Shown: positions 43,544 to 52,079 of the stretch, piece by piece
How the letters are laid out: every line of letters starts with the position of its first letter
Position numbering within the stretch: the first letter of the stretch is position 1
Source: Cohnella faecalis
Lineage (GTDB): Bacteria > Bacillota > Bacilli > Paenibacillales > Paenibacillaceae
Direction of reading: 5' to 3'
Length of the DNA: 64,000 nucleotides
Assembly (NCBI RefSeq): GCF_003570905.1
Contig: NZ_QXJM01000039.1
Span: 1,302,001 to 1,366,000, forward strand
Program-made: the position numbers and the translations under genes
The notes under the pieces: model-generated
What the model was told of the DNA's origin: nothing
Database searches by the model: none
The model's input: the letters and a program-made list of their open reading frames with translations, nothing else

Positions 43544-44215
43544 ATGAATGGATCGCTCGGCCGCCAACTGGCCAGCAAATGGATAAAGACGAACGCGTTG
43601 CTTGCGAATCCTTACGTGGCGAGGCACATTCCCCCTTCCAGATTGTTCAACAGGGAGAATCTTCGCCGAATGGTCGCCATACACGGAATGGTCGTGCTTA
43701 AGCCTGTGCGCGGAGCGGGAGGCCACGGGCTGATGAAGGTGACTGCCGGAGGCGGGCGCTATTCGCTGAAGCATAAATCCCAAACTCGCAGCTTTGGAAG
43801 CTTGAGTGGACTAATAAGGGCCGTTGACGCGACTCGCAGAGGGCGTCCGTATTTGATCCAAAAAGGCATTCATTTGGCTACCGTGTCGGGCAGACCGATC
43901 GATTACCGGGTAAAATACGTCAAAGCTGGCGGGACGTGGGCTTATCGCTCCATGGTCGGAAGAATTGCGAGAAGGGGATTGTTCGTCACCAATTTGTGCC
44001 GGGGCGGCACGATGGTGACCGCCGCTCAAGGAATTCGCCGGTCTTTATCCCAGAGAGCGGTTGGAAGAAAGAAGCAAGAAATGCGGAATCTGACGAAAAT
44101 CTCGACTTCCCTTCTGGAGAGCCGCTTCCCGGGAATCGGACAGCTCGGCTTCGATTACGGAATCGACCGCAGAGGACACGTTTGGATGCTGGAAGTCAAT
44201 ACTCGACCGCAGTAA
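43544..44215 (+). CDS. YheC/YheD-like ATP-grasp protein
   Basis: A 223-residue protein matching the ATP-grasp part of the endospore-coat-associated YheC/YheD family: VVLKPVRGAGGHGLMKV (nucleotide-binding lysine), RPYLIQKGIHLATVSGRPIDYRV and the metal-binding end GQLGFDYGIDRRGHVWMLEVNTRPQ. It is shorter than typical YheC/D proteins (about 360-450), lacking the N-terminal domain. It may ligate amino acids or peptides in the spore coat; the substrate is unknown. ATG 43544 follows GGGAGC. Confidence 0.85.
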   Translation: MNGSLGRQLASKWIKTNALLANPYVARHIPPSRLFNRENLRRMVAIHGMVVLKPVRGAGGHGLMKVTAGGGRYSLKHKSQTRSFGSLSGLIRAVDATRRGRPYLIQKGIHLATVSGRPIDYRVKYVKAGGTWAYRSMVGRIARRGLFVTNLCRGGTMVTAAQGIRRSLSQRAVGRKKQEMRNLTKISTSLLESRFPGIGQLGFDYGIDRRGHVWMLEVNTRPQ

Positions 44216-44318
44216 TCTACGGCATTTGACATTTATTTCTATTAAAACCTTTAATCAACTCAAGAAGGATCATGAAAGTTTTTTATTCACTGTTGTCCAA
44301 GAAGGACTGTGCATAACT

Positions 44319-44406
44319 TCATCCACATATTAGACCGCGTCCAGTGCGGGATTTCGGCATCTTTCAACAGATTGCCCACATATTATCCACATCCCTCTGT
44401 GGATTA
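44319..44406. promoter_or_regulatory. DnaA-box cluster upstream of sda
   Basis: TTATCCACA (44383-44391) matches the consensus exactly. TCATCCACA (44319-44327) and TGTGGATTA (44398-44406, reverse) have one mismatch each, and TTGCCCACA (44372-44380) has two. In Bacillus, DnaA boxes at sda link replication initiation to its transcription. Confidence 0.8.
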
Positions 44407-44415
44407 TCGCGAACC

Positions 44416-44445
44416 TTGTCCCCAAAGTCTGGAGCGTGCTATGAT
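44416..44445 (+). promoter_or_regulatory. sda promoter
   Basis: TTGTCC (44416-44421), an 18-bp spacer and TATGAT (44440-44445) with a TGC extended element. It lies just downstream of the DnaA boxes. Confidence 0.65.
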
Positions 44446-44488
44446 GCCTTCACGAACAACCTCCATGATTTGGGAAAGGATGTGGGTC

Positions 44489-44632
44489 ATGTTGCCTTTA
44501 CTTTCCGATGAATTATTGCTCGATGCTTATCGCCACGCGGTTCGCCTTAGCTTGGATTGGGATTTCGTTCAAATGCTGCGTATGGAAATCAGGCGCCGGA
44601 AGCTGCCGTTGCCGGAAGAACAGGTCGTTTAG
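44489..44632 (+). CDS. sda: Sporulation checkpoint protein Sda
   Basis: A 47-residue helical-hairpin inhibitor of the sporulation histidine kinases. It shows LSDELLLDAYRHAVRLSLDWDF followed by VQMLRMEIRRRKL, the Sda core. It blocks Spo0A activation while DNA replication is starting or damaged. ATG 44489 has GGAAAGGA about eight bases upstream; ATG 44480 is too close to that site. The DnaA-box cluster and promoter upstream support the assignment. The 3' end overlaps the convergent gene by 4 bp. Confidence 0.92.
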   Translation: MLPLLSDELLLDAYRHAVRLSLDWDFVQMLRMEIRRRKLPLPEEQVV

Positions 44633-44874
44633 AGATGCCACTCGTTGACGGCGACGTTGAACAGAGTTCGGCAGCGGCCGCAGCTGGCGGTATGCTGGCA
44701 AGCGGCGGTCCATTCAGGCTCGGCAGTCATACCGGCAGCGGAAAGGGAAGAGGGTTCATAGGGCGAGTAGGGCCCGCTCCAATCTTCCCGACGACCTTCG
44801 TCTTCGGCAGCGGAACCGCATTGAGGACAAGGCGCGACTAGGAGGCAGAGTCCATTGCAGACAGGGCATAACAA
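44629..44874 (-). CDS. Small cysteine-rich protein, 81 aa
   Basis: Two CxxC pairs at the N-terminus (CPVCNG, CPQCGS) and a third near the C-terminus (CGRC) suggest zinc binding. The middle is low-complexity and acidic. TTG 44874 is eight bases after AAGGAGG; ATG 44883 abuts the ribosome site and cannot be used with it. The ribosome site lies inside a long hairpin (see 44879-44934). Found in Paenibacillus; function unknown. Confidence 0.6.
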   Translation of the reverse strand: MLCPVCNGLCLLVAPCPQCGSAAEDEGRREDWSGPYSPYEPSSLSAAGMTAEPEWTAACQHTASCGRCRTLFNVAVNEWHL

Positions 44875-44878
44875 AGAA

Positions 44879-44934
44879 GGCATCCTCCTTCGGTCCGGAC
44901 GGTAACGATCCGGCTGCTCCGAAGTAGGATGCCC
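44879..44934. terminator. Long hairpin between yumC and the cysteine-rich gene
   Basis: GGCATCCT.CTTCGG and CCGAAG.AGGATGCC form a 15-bp stem with one mismatch, plus an inner CCGGA stem. The plus strand ends in CCCTTTTATTTG. It probably terminates the plus-strand sda side or the minus-strand yumC transcript. On the minus strand it covers the AAGGAGG of the 44874 gene. Confidence 0.65.
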
Positions 44935-44947
44935 TTTTATTTGTTCC

Positions 44948-45940
44948 TTATAATTTCAGATTGCTGCTGTGCCCGGGAGACAGCTTCGCGTTCGGGTCGA
45001 TATACACTTTCGCATTGTTAATGGCTGTCGGAGCTTCCCCGAAGCCGACCGCGATGAGCTTCAGCTTGCCCGGATAGGTCGTAATGTCGCCGGCGGCGAA
45101 CATTCCGGCAATATTCGTCTCCATGCGCGAATCGACGAGGATGGAACCGTTCTCGATGGCCATTCCCCAATCCGCGATCGGCCCCAGCGAGCTGACAAAG
45201 CCGAAGTTGACGATAACTGCGTCGACGTCCAGGTCGAACGTCTCTCCCGATTTCACATCCGTCAGCGTGACCCGCTCGATGGCGCTTTCCCCGTGCAGAG
45301 CGCTGATTTCCTTCGGTGTTGCAATAGTTACTGAAGAATTCATAAGAAGCTCGACGCTGTGCTCGTGAGCCCGGAATTTATCGCGGCGATGAACGAGCGT
45401 GACGCTCTCGGCGATCGGCTCCAGCATGAGAGCCCAGTCGACGGCCGAATCTCCGCCACCGCTTACGACTACTTTTTGACCGCGGAATTTTTCGAGATCG
45501 CTTATGAAATAGTGAAGATTGCTTTTCTCATACCTGGACGCTTCCGGCAGCTCGAGACGTCTGGGCTCGAAAGCTCCGACTCCTCCGGTGACGATTACGG
45601 AACGTGAATGGTGAATGCCTTTATCGGTGACAATTTCAAAGAGACGTTCATCGTTTTTCGTAACCTGAAGCACTTTCTCTTCCAGGCAGACGTTCGGCTT
45701 AAAAAGGTCCATCTGGCGTTTGACGTTATCGACGAGTTCCTGGGCGGTGACTTTCGGGAAGCCGGCTACATCGTAAATGTGCTTTTCCGGGTATAGCGCC
45801 GCGAGTTGACCGCCTAATTGCGGCATGCTTTCGATGAGTGTGACGGACATTTGGCGCATGCCGCCGTAGAAGGCCGCGAACATGCCGGCAGGGCCGCCCC
45901 CGATGATGACAACGTCAACCAATTCGGTATTGCTGCTCAA
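44948..45940 (-). CDS. yumC: Ferredoxin/flavodoxin--NADP reductase (YumC)
   Basis: A 330-residue thioredoxin-reductase-like FAD enzyme that exchanges electrons between NADPH and ferredoxin or flavodoxin. It has [16 protein letters not shown] near the N-terminus, [30 protein letters not shown] and [16 protein letters not shown], and lacks the CxxC of thioredoxin reductase. This is the YumC pattern. TTG 45940 follows GGAGGTG; the longer open frame upstream is leader. It diverges from ndh, as yumC and yumB are close in Bacillus. Confidence 0.95.
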   Translation of the reverse strand: MSSNTELVDVVIIGGGPAGMFAAFYGGMRQMSVTLIESMPQLGGQLAALYPEKHIYDVAGFPKVTAQELVDNVKRQMDLFKPNVCLEEKVLQVTKNDERLFEIVTDKGIHHSRSVIVTGGVGAFEPRRLELPEASRYEKSNLHYFISDLEKFRGQKVVVSGGGDSAVDWALMLEPIAESVTLVHRRDKFRAHEHSVELLMNSSVTIATPKEISALHGESAIERVTLTDVKSGETFDLDVDAVIVNFGFVSSLGPIADWGMAIENGSILVDSRMETNIAGMFAAGDITTYPGKLKLIAVGFGEAPTAINNAKVYIDPNAKLSPGHSSNLKL

Positions 45941-46115
45941 CTCGTACACCTCCAAAATAATCGCAAACGGGATCGAAACTGTCCTCATTATAGCCATGTT
46001 TGAAGTTTTTGTGGAGATGTACAAACAAATTCGTGAAAATGAGCCTTGAAAATTATTGTGAAAGCTATTATTATTCTGGATGTATAGTTCTGAGCGCGCA
46101 AAATGGCGGCGGACA

Positions 46116-46133
46116 TTGTGTAATTTTTCACAA
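46116..46133. promoter_or_regulatory. Rex-type operator upstream of ndh
   Basis: TTGTGTAATTTTTCACAA differs from the Rex consensus TTGTGAAATATTTCACAA at two positions and is nearly palindromic. Rex releases DNA when NADH is high and is known to control ndh in Bacillus. Confidence 0.75.
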
Positions 46134-46172
46134 ATAAAAACACACAAATATTTAGATTGGATGGGATCACCG

Positions 46173-47366
46173 ATGAGCAGCATACCAAAGATCGTCATTC
46201 TGGGAGCAGGATACGGCGGCGTACTAACTTCGCTTCGGCTGCAGAAGGAATTGAACTATAACGAAGCCGACGTTACGTTGGTTAACAAGCACGACTACCA
46301 TTATATTACGACGCACCTGCACATGCCAGCGGCGGGCACGGACAACCCGGAGAACGCGCGCGTCAACATTTCCAAGCTGATCGACGAATTCAAAATCGAC
46401 TTCGTTAAATCGACGGTCGTCCAAATTCGTCCGCAAGACCGCAAAGTTATTCTGGAAGACGGCACGCTTTCTTACGACTATCTCGTTATCGGTCTCGGCG
46501 GAGAGCCGGAAACGTTCGGCATTCCGGGACTTCTAGAGAACGCCATGAACATCCGCAGCATCAACTCCGTTCGCCTTATCCGCGAGCATATCGAGTATCA
46601 ATTCGCCCGCTTCAAACGCGAGCCGCACCGTACGGATTATTTGACGTTCGTCGTTGGCGGAGCAGGGTTCACCGGCATCGAATTCATCGGCGAGCTGTCG
46701 GATCGCATTCCCGAGCTGTGCAAGCAGTTCGACGTCGATCCTTCGCTCGTGAAAATCTATAACATCGAAGCGGCTCCGACCGCGCTTCCGGGCTTCGATC
46801 CGGAGCTCGTCGAATACGCGATGGAAGTATTGCGCAAGAAAGGCGTCACGTTCCGCATCGGCACCGCGATCAAAGAGTGCACGCCCGACGGCGTTATCGT
46901 CGGCGACGGCGAAGAAATTCGTTCGCAGACGGTTATTTGGACCGGCGGTATTCGCGGTAACCGCTTGATCGAGGAAGCCGGCTTCGAAACGATGCGCGGA
47001 CGCGTCAAAGTGGACGAGTTCATGCGCGCGCCGGGTCATGAGAACATTTATATTCTCGGCGACAACTCTTTAGTATTCAATCCGGAAGGACGTCCTTACC
47101 CGCCGACCGCGCAAATCGCCATGCAAGCCGGCGTCAACTGCGCGCACAATCTGGTGGCGTCGATTCGCAACCAGCCGCTGAAAGGCTTCGCCTACAGCAA
47201 CAAAGGGACGGTAGCTTCCCTCGGCAAAGGCGAAGCGATCGGTATCGCATTCGGCAAAAAATATAAAGGCCGCGTAGCAGCCTGGTTGAAAAAAGCGATT
47301 GACCTGCGTTACCTGTTCATCATCGGCGGTATTCCGCTCGTTCTTCGCAAAGGCAAGTTCCTGTAA
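46173..47366 (+). CDS. ndh: Type II NADH dehydrogenase
   Basis: A 397-residue peripheral membrane flavoenzyme that reduces menaquinone with NADH. FAD site GAGYGG is near residue 11, NAD site [15 protein letters not shown] is near 165, and the NDH-2 motif [11 protein letters not shown] is near 308. The C-terminal helix ([15 protein letters not shown]) is the usual membrane contact. ATG 46173 has a weak GGATGGGA site. The Rex-type operator upstream suggests redox control. The stop overlaps the next gene's start (TAATG). Confidence 0.95.
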   Translation: MSSIPKIVILGAGYGGVLTSLRLQKELNYNEADVTLVNKHDYHYITTHLHMPAAGTDNPENARVNISKLIDEFKIDFVKSTVVQIRPQDRKVILEDGTLSYDYLVIGLGGEPETFGIPGLLENAMNIRSINSVRLIREHIEYQFARFKREPHRTDYLTFVVGGAGFTGIEFIGELSDRIPELCKQFDVDPSLVKIYNIEAAPTALPGFDPELVEYAMEVLRKKGVTFRIGTAIKECTPDGVIVGDGEEIRSQTVIWTGGIRGNRLIEEAGFETMRGRVKVDEFMRAPGHENIYILGDNSLVFNPEGRPYPPTAQIAMQAGVNCAHNLVASIRNQPLKGFAYSNKGTVASLGKGEAIGIAFGKKYKGRVAAWLKKAIDLRYLFIIGGIPLVLRKGKFL

Positions 47367-47647
47367 TGAGACACTGCAGCGTGCAGGTGCGGGGCTTGCT
47401 CACGCGAGATGAGCTTGACCGATACAACGCGCTGATGGAAGTGGGCTCTTACCTGGAGTCGCAAGCCCGTTACGATTTGTCGGCTGTCGTGCAAGCGGAG
47501 GTAGACCTGCTAATCGTACCGGGAATCGAGCGGCTTAAGGAAAAAGGCCGGGAGCGCGACCGGATGACCGAGGAATTTCTGGAGCAGCAGCGGCGCGCGG
47601 AGTGGGAACGGCAGATGCGCGAAACGTTGGACAACGATGACGAATAA
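47366..47647 (+). CDS. Hypothetical protein coupled to ndh, 93 aa
   Basis: Its ATG overlaps the ndh stop (TAATG), so translation is coupled. The sequence is soluble and helical with a very charged C-terminus (RERDRMTEEFLEQQRRAEWERQMRETLDNDDE) that may form a coiled coil. No family recognised; the coupling suggests a role with NDH-2. A strong terminator follows. Confidence 0.65.
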   Translation: MRHCSVQVRGLLTRDELDRYNALMEVGSYLESQARYDLSAVVQAEVDLLIVPGIERLKEKGRERDRMTEEFLEQQRRAEWERQMRETLDNDDE

Positions 47648-47648
47648 C

Positions 47649-47691
47649 GAAAACCGGCGTCCCGCCAATTAGGGGGAACGCCGGTTTTTTT
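47649..47691 (+). terminator. Intrinsic terminator, ndh operon / hemQ
   Basis: ACCGGCGT pairs with ACGCCGGT, then TTTTTT. It lies between convergent units. Confidence 0.85.
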
Positions 47692-47734
47692 GCTGTAAAG
47701 TAATTCTGCTGCGATGCCGAAGTTTGCCTTTTCT

Positions 47735-48481
47735 TTAGGACAGAAGCCAATCGTTCAGCGATTCCCGGGATTTCCGGTTGCCGACGTAGAACGGGCCGAA
47801 TTCTCCGAAACGGGCGCTCACTTCGTCGAAGCGCATTTCGTACACGAGCTTTTTGAACTGCAGAGCGTCGTCCGCGAACAACGTGACGCCCCATTCCCAG
47901 TCGTCGAAGCCGACCGAACCGGAGATGATCTGCTTCACTTTGCCCGCATATCCGCGGCCGATCATTCCATGGCTTCGCATCATCGTCTTGCGGTCTTCCA
48001 TCGGAAGCATGTACCAGTTGTCCGACAAATCGCGTTTCTTGTTCATCGGGTAGAAGCAAATATGGTTCGATTTCGGCAGAATCGGCTTGAGCCGCGCCGC
48101 GATTTCCGGAACCTGCATCGGATCCACGCCGGGCTGGCCCATGTAATTGCTCAGCTCCACGACGCTAACGTACGAATACGTCTTGCGGGTGAAGCGGGCG
48201 AAGGCGGATTTGTTGAAGGCTGTTTCCAGTTCGTTCAGCTCCTCAAGCGTCTCGCGCAAATGCATAAAGACGAAATCGGCTTTTTGGCCGACGATTGAAT
48301 ATAGGGCCAAGCTTCCTTCCTTGCTTGCCTCGACCTCTTCGCACTTGGCGACGAAGGAATTCAAGCCGGCCAGCGCTTCGTTCCTTGCTTCAGGGGTCGC
48401 ATCGTTCCAGGCCGTCCAGTCGATTTCGCGGAAATCGTGCAAGACGTACCAGCCTTCCAGCGTTTGAGCAGCTTCACTCAC
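47735..48481 (-). CDS. hemQ: Coproheme decarboxylase HemQ
   Basis: A 248-residue chlorite-dismutase-fold protein. It performs the last step of the coproporphyrin haem pathway of Gram-positives, converting coproheme to protohaem. Strong matches to Bacillus YwfI include [61 protein letters not shown] and [22 protein letters not shown] 48481 is eight bases after GAGGAGAG. It serves the haem-dependent genes elsewhere in the window. Confidence 0.96.
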   Translation of the reverse strand: MSEAAQTLEGWYVLHDFREIDWTAWNDATPEARNEALAGLNSFVAKCEEVEASKEGSLALYSIVGQKADFVFMHLRETLEELNELETAFNKSAFARFTRKTYSYVSVVELSNYMGQPGVDPMQVPEIAARLKPILPKSNHICFYPMNKKRDLSDNWYMLPMEDRKTMMRSHGMIGRGYAGKVKQIISGSVGFDDWEWGVTLFADDALQFKKLVYEMRFDEVSARFGEFGPFYVGNRKSRESLNDWLLS

Positions 48482-48562
48482 TTGCGCATCTCTCCTCTTG
48501 TCCAATTATCGCTGTAACCATTGTAGCTTACGCGAACGGACAGGGGCAAACGGTTGGATGAG

Positions 48563-48584
48563 ATTGTGCGGCTTTGTTCACAAT
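48563..48584. promoter_or_regulatory. Inverted repeat between hemQ and yuiB
   Basis: ATTGTG/CACAAT with a 10-nt centre lies in the divergent intergenic region, just upstream of TTGACT-18-TAAAAT (48593-48622), the likely yuiB promoter. The regulator is unknown. Confidence 0.35.
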
Positions 48585-48656
48585 GCTGTTCGTTGACTCA
48601 CCCGATTTCGTTCCTGTAAAATCAGAAGGGAATACTCGTCTGGGAGGACATGCGCT

Positions 48657-48941
48657 GTGTTGGAAATATTGCAGGAAATCGTCGGTGCACTGTTGTTTTT
48701 CGTGTTCGCTTTCGGCATCGGCTTCATATTGAATATGCTCGTCAAGACGACGTGGTTTCCGCTTTGGGCGTTCGTCATCGTCGTGCTGCCGCTTGGAGCC
48801 TGGCATTTTTGGGATCCGGATACGACGGCCGGCTCGTTCATCGCCGTCTTCCTGCCCCCGATGCTGGCGATCGTCGGCGGGGCATACGTGAGCGGCTGGG
48901 CCATTCGGAAGCTCCGTCTCGGCGGCTACAAAATGTTCTAA
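48657..48941 (+). CDS. yuiB: YuiB-like membrane protein
   Basis: A 94-residue protein with three hydrophobic segments (ALLFFVFAFGIGFILNML, PLWAFVIVVLPLGAWHFW and MLAIVGGAYVSGWAI). The sequence and its neighbourhood near the yut/yum genes match Bacillus YuiB, of unknown function. GTG 48657 follows GGGAGGAC. A GtrA gene begins 23 bp after its stop. Confidence 0.8.
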   Translation: MLEILQEIVGALLFFVFAFGIGFILNMLVKTTWFPLWAFVIVVLPLGAWHFWDPDTTAGSFIAVFLPPMLAIVGGAYVSGWAIRKLRLGGYKMF

Positions 48942-48964
48942 ACCTCATCGATCGGAGGGACGTT

Positions 48965-49387
48965 ATGCGGCTTCGCTCGGAAGAAAGTCGGAAGCTGGTC
49001 AAGTATGCGCTCGTAGGCGGAATGAACTCCGGCGTGGATTTCGCGGTTTTCGTATCGCTCGTGTATGCGGCGGGAATGACTTCGTTGTGGGCGCAGGTGC
49101 TCTCTTACACGGCGGGCCTGCTGAACAGCTATTTCTGGAACCGCCGTTGGACCTTCGGGGTCAAGCGCAAGCAGACGGTCGGCGAGATGGTTCGATTCAT
49201 CGTCGTCAACGGCCTGTCGTTCGGAGTTGCAACGGCGGTGCTGCTTCTGCTTGAGCATTGGGGATTCGGCTCCATCTTCGCCAAAATCGTCTCGTTCGTC
49301 TTCGGGCTTGTCGTCAATTACGCGGGGTACCGGGCTTGGGTATTTCGCGGCCATACGCCCCAACCCGAGACCCATCCGGCCGGCTGA
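48965..49387 (+). CDS. GtrA-family membrane protein
   Basis: A 140-residue protein with four membrane helices and the GtrA signatures KYALVGGMNSGVDF, SYTAGLLNSYFWNRRWTF and FVFGLVVNYAGYRAWVF. GtrA proteins are thought to move polyprenyl-linked sugars across the membrane for surface glycosylation. ATG 48965 follows CGGAGGG. It forms an operon with yuiB. Confidence 0.9.
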   Translation: MRLRSEESRKLVKYALVGGMNSGVDFAVFVSLVYAAGMTSLWAQVLSYTAGLLNSYFWNRRWTFGVKRKQTVGEMVRFIVVNGLSFGVATAVLLLLEHWGFGSIFAKIVSFVFGLVVNYAGYRAWVFRGHTPQPETHPAG

Positions 49388-49508
49388 TGTTCGCATCGCC
49401 GGTTTTTCTTTTTGGAGCGAAGAGAGTTCCGTTATCTAGAAGTACAGAATTCGATAGAGGCATGCTACAATAGAGAGACCTTCTACGGAAAAGAGTGTCG
49501 GAATCGCT

Positions 49509-51011
49509 ATGCGGGTGTCGAATATTCTCGAGTTCACCGAAAACCATCGATACACGGTTTATCGCGATTTCGCGTTGAGCGGATTGGACCGCGCCGTGCT
49601 CACCCGACTCTATCAGCCGATGGTCGGGGCTTTTGCGATCGGCCTTTACTTGCTGCTCTATCATCAGATGGGCGACGATCGCACCGGCTACGCCGCGCCG
49701 GATTCCCAGAGAAAGCTGTTTCTCGGTCTTGATCTGGAGATGAATCCGAGCGGCCGGAAGGCGTTGATTGACAATGCCTCCAAGCTTGAGGCTGTCGGCT
49801 TGATGCAAGCGTATCGCCATCACGATCCGGTCAGCGAAGAAACGTTATACGAATACGCGCTGAATCGGCCGCTGTCGATCGGCGAGTTTTTTGCCAGTAT
49901 GCATTTGACGCTGCTTTTAAGAGATAAGATAGGCAAACCGGCGGTTATGGAGCTGCGGGGCGAGCTGATGGAGGATGCGCCTGCCGGACTCGCCCGGTTC
50001 GTTAACAGGGAAGAAGTGACCGTGCCATTTTACGAGCTGTTCCAGATTGGCGGCGGGACGGTCGACCGCGAGCTGGAGCAGGCTCTCGCGGAAAGCGCGC
50101 CGACCCGGGAACGAACGATTTCCAGCGCGAAGCCGGAGAAAATCCGTCAAAGCGACATTCTGCTTCGTTTTCCGCGCGGCTCGGCGAACAGGGTACACGT
50201 GGAGAGGCTTCATTTATCGCCGGAATCGATGGGACAAATCAATTATTTGGCCTATAAATTCGATCTCGACGTTCCGGAAGTGTGCCGGTTGCTGGACGAA
50301 GACGGTTTATTCCACAACGATGGAACGCTGCAATGGGACGAGATGAATCGCCGCGCCAACCTTGTCTACCGCCAGGATCGCAAACGCGACGAGGAACGGG
50401 AACGATTCATGGCGAGGGGGGAAGGACGGTCGGACGCCGCTCGCGACGAGCCCGCGGACCCGCTGGATCCTTCGTACTTGCTGAATGTGCCCGAGCGGTT
50501 CCTCGCCGAGGTGTCGCAGGATAGGTACAATGAGATGCTGAGGCGCGAGCCGTATACGCGAATGCTGGAGAAGTACTTCCCAGGGTCCGTGCCGGATTCG
50601 TTCATTCGAATATTCGAGAAGATCGATTTGAATTATAAGCTGCCCGAGCCGGTCATTAACGTTCTTATTCATTATGTACTTGGAATGAAGCATGCCCAAA
50701 GGCTGACGGGAGCGTTCATCGATTCCGTCGCTTCGAACATGCTGGCCAAAGGCATCGATACGTTCCGCCGGGCCGTCGCTTACGTGCGCGAGCAAGATAA
50801 GCTCAATGCCAGCCTGGAGCGCAAGAAGCGCGGAGAAACGGAAGGCAGCGGGCAAGCGGCGGGAAGCTCCGGAGGCTCTTCGAGAGGCCGAACGACTCGG
50901 CGCAAGCCGGATATGCCGGTCGTCGCGGATCGCGGTCCGACCCAGGAAGTATCGGCGGAAGAAAGAGAGAAGATGAGAGAGCTGGCTCGCAAGCTAAAAG
51001 GAGACGGCTGA
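49509..51011 (+). CDS. dnaB: Replication initiation/membrane attachment protein DnaB
   Basis: A 500-residue Gram-positive DnaB (not the helicase), which with DnaD and DnaI loads the replicative helicase at oriC. The N-terminal winged helix (FALSGLDRAVLTRLYQPMVGAFAIGLYLLL) and the C-terminal DnaB/DnaD domain (YNEMLRREPYTRMLEKYFPGSVPDSFIRIFEKI...LPEPVINVLIHYV) are visible, followed by a basic disordered tail. The gene lies 17 bp ahead of dnaI, as in Bacillus. Confidence 0.95.
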   Translation: MRVSNILEFTENHRYTVYRDFALSGLDRAVLTRLYQPMVGAFAIGLYLLLYHQMGDDRTGYAAPDSQRKLFLGLDLEMNPSGRKALIDNASKLEAVGLMQAYRHHDPVSEETLYEYALNRPLSIGEFFASMHLTLLLRDKIGKPAVMELRGELMEDAPAGLARFVNREEVTVPFYELFQIGGGTVDRELEQALAESAPTRERTISSAKPEKIRQSDILLRFPRGSANRVHVERLHLSPESMGQINYLAYKFDLDVPEVCRLLDEDGLFHNDGTLQWDEMNRRANLVYRQDRKRDEERERFMARGEGRSDAARDEPADPLDPSYLLNVPERFLAEVSQDRYNEMLRREPYTRMLEKYFPGSVPDSFIRIFEKIDLNYKLPEPVINVLIHYVLGMKHAQRLTGAFIDSVASNMLAKGIDTFRRAVAYVREQDKLNASLERKKRGETEGSGQAAGSSGGSSRGRTTRRKPDMPVVADRGPTQEVSAEEREKMRELARKLKGDG

Positions 51012-51027
51012 GGAGGAGGGACGGAAG

Positions 51028-51978
51028 ATGGAATCGTTGGGAGAGGCGATGCGCCGGTTATCCGTCATGCAGTCGATGGTCGACGGAGAGCGAACGGCCG
51101 CGAGAGTGCTCGCGGACCCGCTGGTCGTGAAGCTTCGCGAGCGTTATCCGGGCTTGGACGAGCACGTTCTGCATTTGAACCTGAACCGGCTGTACCAGAT
51201 GTCGAAGGAATATCGCAATTGCCGGGAATGTCCCGGCCTGGAGCGATGCCCTAACGATATGCAGGGACATTCGACGACCATTACTTGCGCCGAGGCTGGA
51301 GGCCGCTGGCAAATCATCGATCACAAAACGCCGTGCGCCAAATTTACGGCCGATGAGCAGCAGAGGCAGCTTCGCCGCCGGATTACGAGCTTCTACGTCG
51401 ATGAAGCGATGTTCGGCGCGCATTTCGACGAGACGGAAATGGACGCGTTGGATGACGACCGCTTTATTGCGGTGCACCAGATTTTTGATTACGTCAACAA
51501 GACGACCATCGAAGGCTTGCAGAACAACGGCCTCTTCCTGATGGGCAATTTCGGCACGGGCAAAACGTACTTGGCCGGCTACTTGCTGCACAAGCTGGCG
51601 AAGGAAGGCTACTCCGGCGTCATCGTCTACATGCCGGAATTCGTGGAGGACGCGAAGGCGCTCATGCTGGAGCCGCAAAAGCTCAAAGAGACGATTTCTC
51701 TCATGAAGGAAACCGATCTGCTCGTCTTCGACGATATTGGCGCGGAAAATTTGAGCCCGTGGGTAAGGGATCACGTTCTGGGCCCGATTCTGAACTACCG
51801 GATGAACCGCAAGCCGACCTTCTACACGTCCAATCACGATTTGGACGCGTTGGAGAGACACTTCAGCTTCACGCACAAGGAAGGCGAAGAAGTGCATAAG
51901 GGCCAACGGCTGATGGATCGGATTCGTCCGTTCGTCGATGTCGTTCATGTGCGGGGACGCAACCAACGCGGAAGCTGA
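51028..51978 (+). CDS. dnaI: Primosomal helicase loader DnaI
   Basis: A 316-residue AAA+ ATPase that loads the replicative helicase. The N-terminal zinc-binding region (CRECPGLERCPND, then CAEAGG and PCAKF) contacts the helicase. Walker A GNFGTGKT is at 173-180, and Walker B is in LLVFDDIGAE. The ATG follows GAGGAGGGA. It is the second gene of the dnaB-dnaI operon and ends at a bidirectional terminator. Confidence 0.95.
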   Translation: MESLGEAMRRLSVMQSMVDGERTAARVLADPLVVKLRERYPGLDEHVLHLNLNRLYQMSKEYRNCRECPGLERCPNDMQGHSTTITCAEAGGRWQIIDHKTPCAKFTADEQQRQLRRRITSFYVDEAMFGAHFDETEMDALDDDRFIAVHQIFDYVNKTTIEGLQNNGLFLMGNFGTGKTYLAGYLLHKLAKEGYSGVIVYMPEFVEDAKALMLEPQKLKETISLMKETDLLVFDDIGAENLSPWVRDHVLGPILNYRMNRKPTFYTSNHDLDALERHFSFTHKEGEEVHKGQRLMDRIRPFVDVVHVRGRNQRGS

Positions 51979-52004
51979 ACGGAGGCAAGCTGCGCCATCA
52001 ACAA

Positions 52005-52052
52005 AAACAGCCTGGAAGGCGCTCGTAATCGGCGCCTCCAGGCTGTTTTTCG
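52005..52052. terminator. Bidirectional terminator between dnaI and the HemAT-like gene
   Basis: AACAGCCTGGA.GGCGC pairs with GCGCC.TCCAGGCTGTT, then TTTTT. Confidence 0.92.
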
Positions 52053-52079
52053 TAGTTTGCTTTCGGACACGGATGCCGC

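Noticed and set aside
44948..46198. Long form of YumC with about 86 extra N-terminal residues
   Set aside because: The extra part covers the intergenic region and Rex-type operator. TTG 45940 has GGAGGTG at the right distance and matches the family N-terminus.
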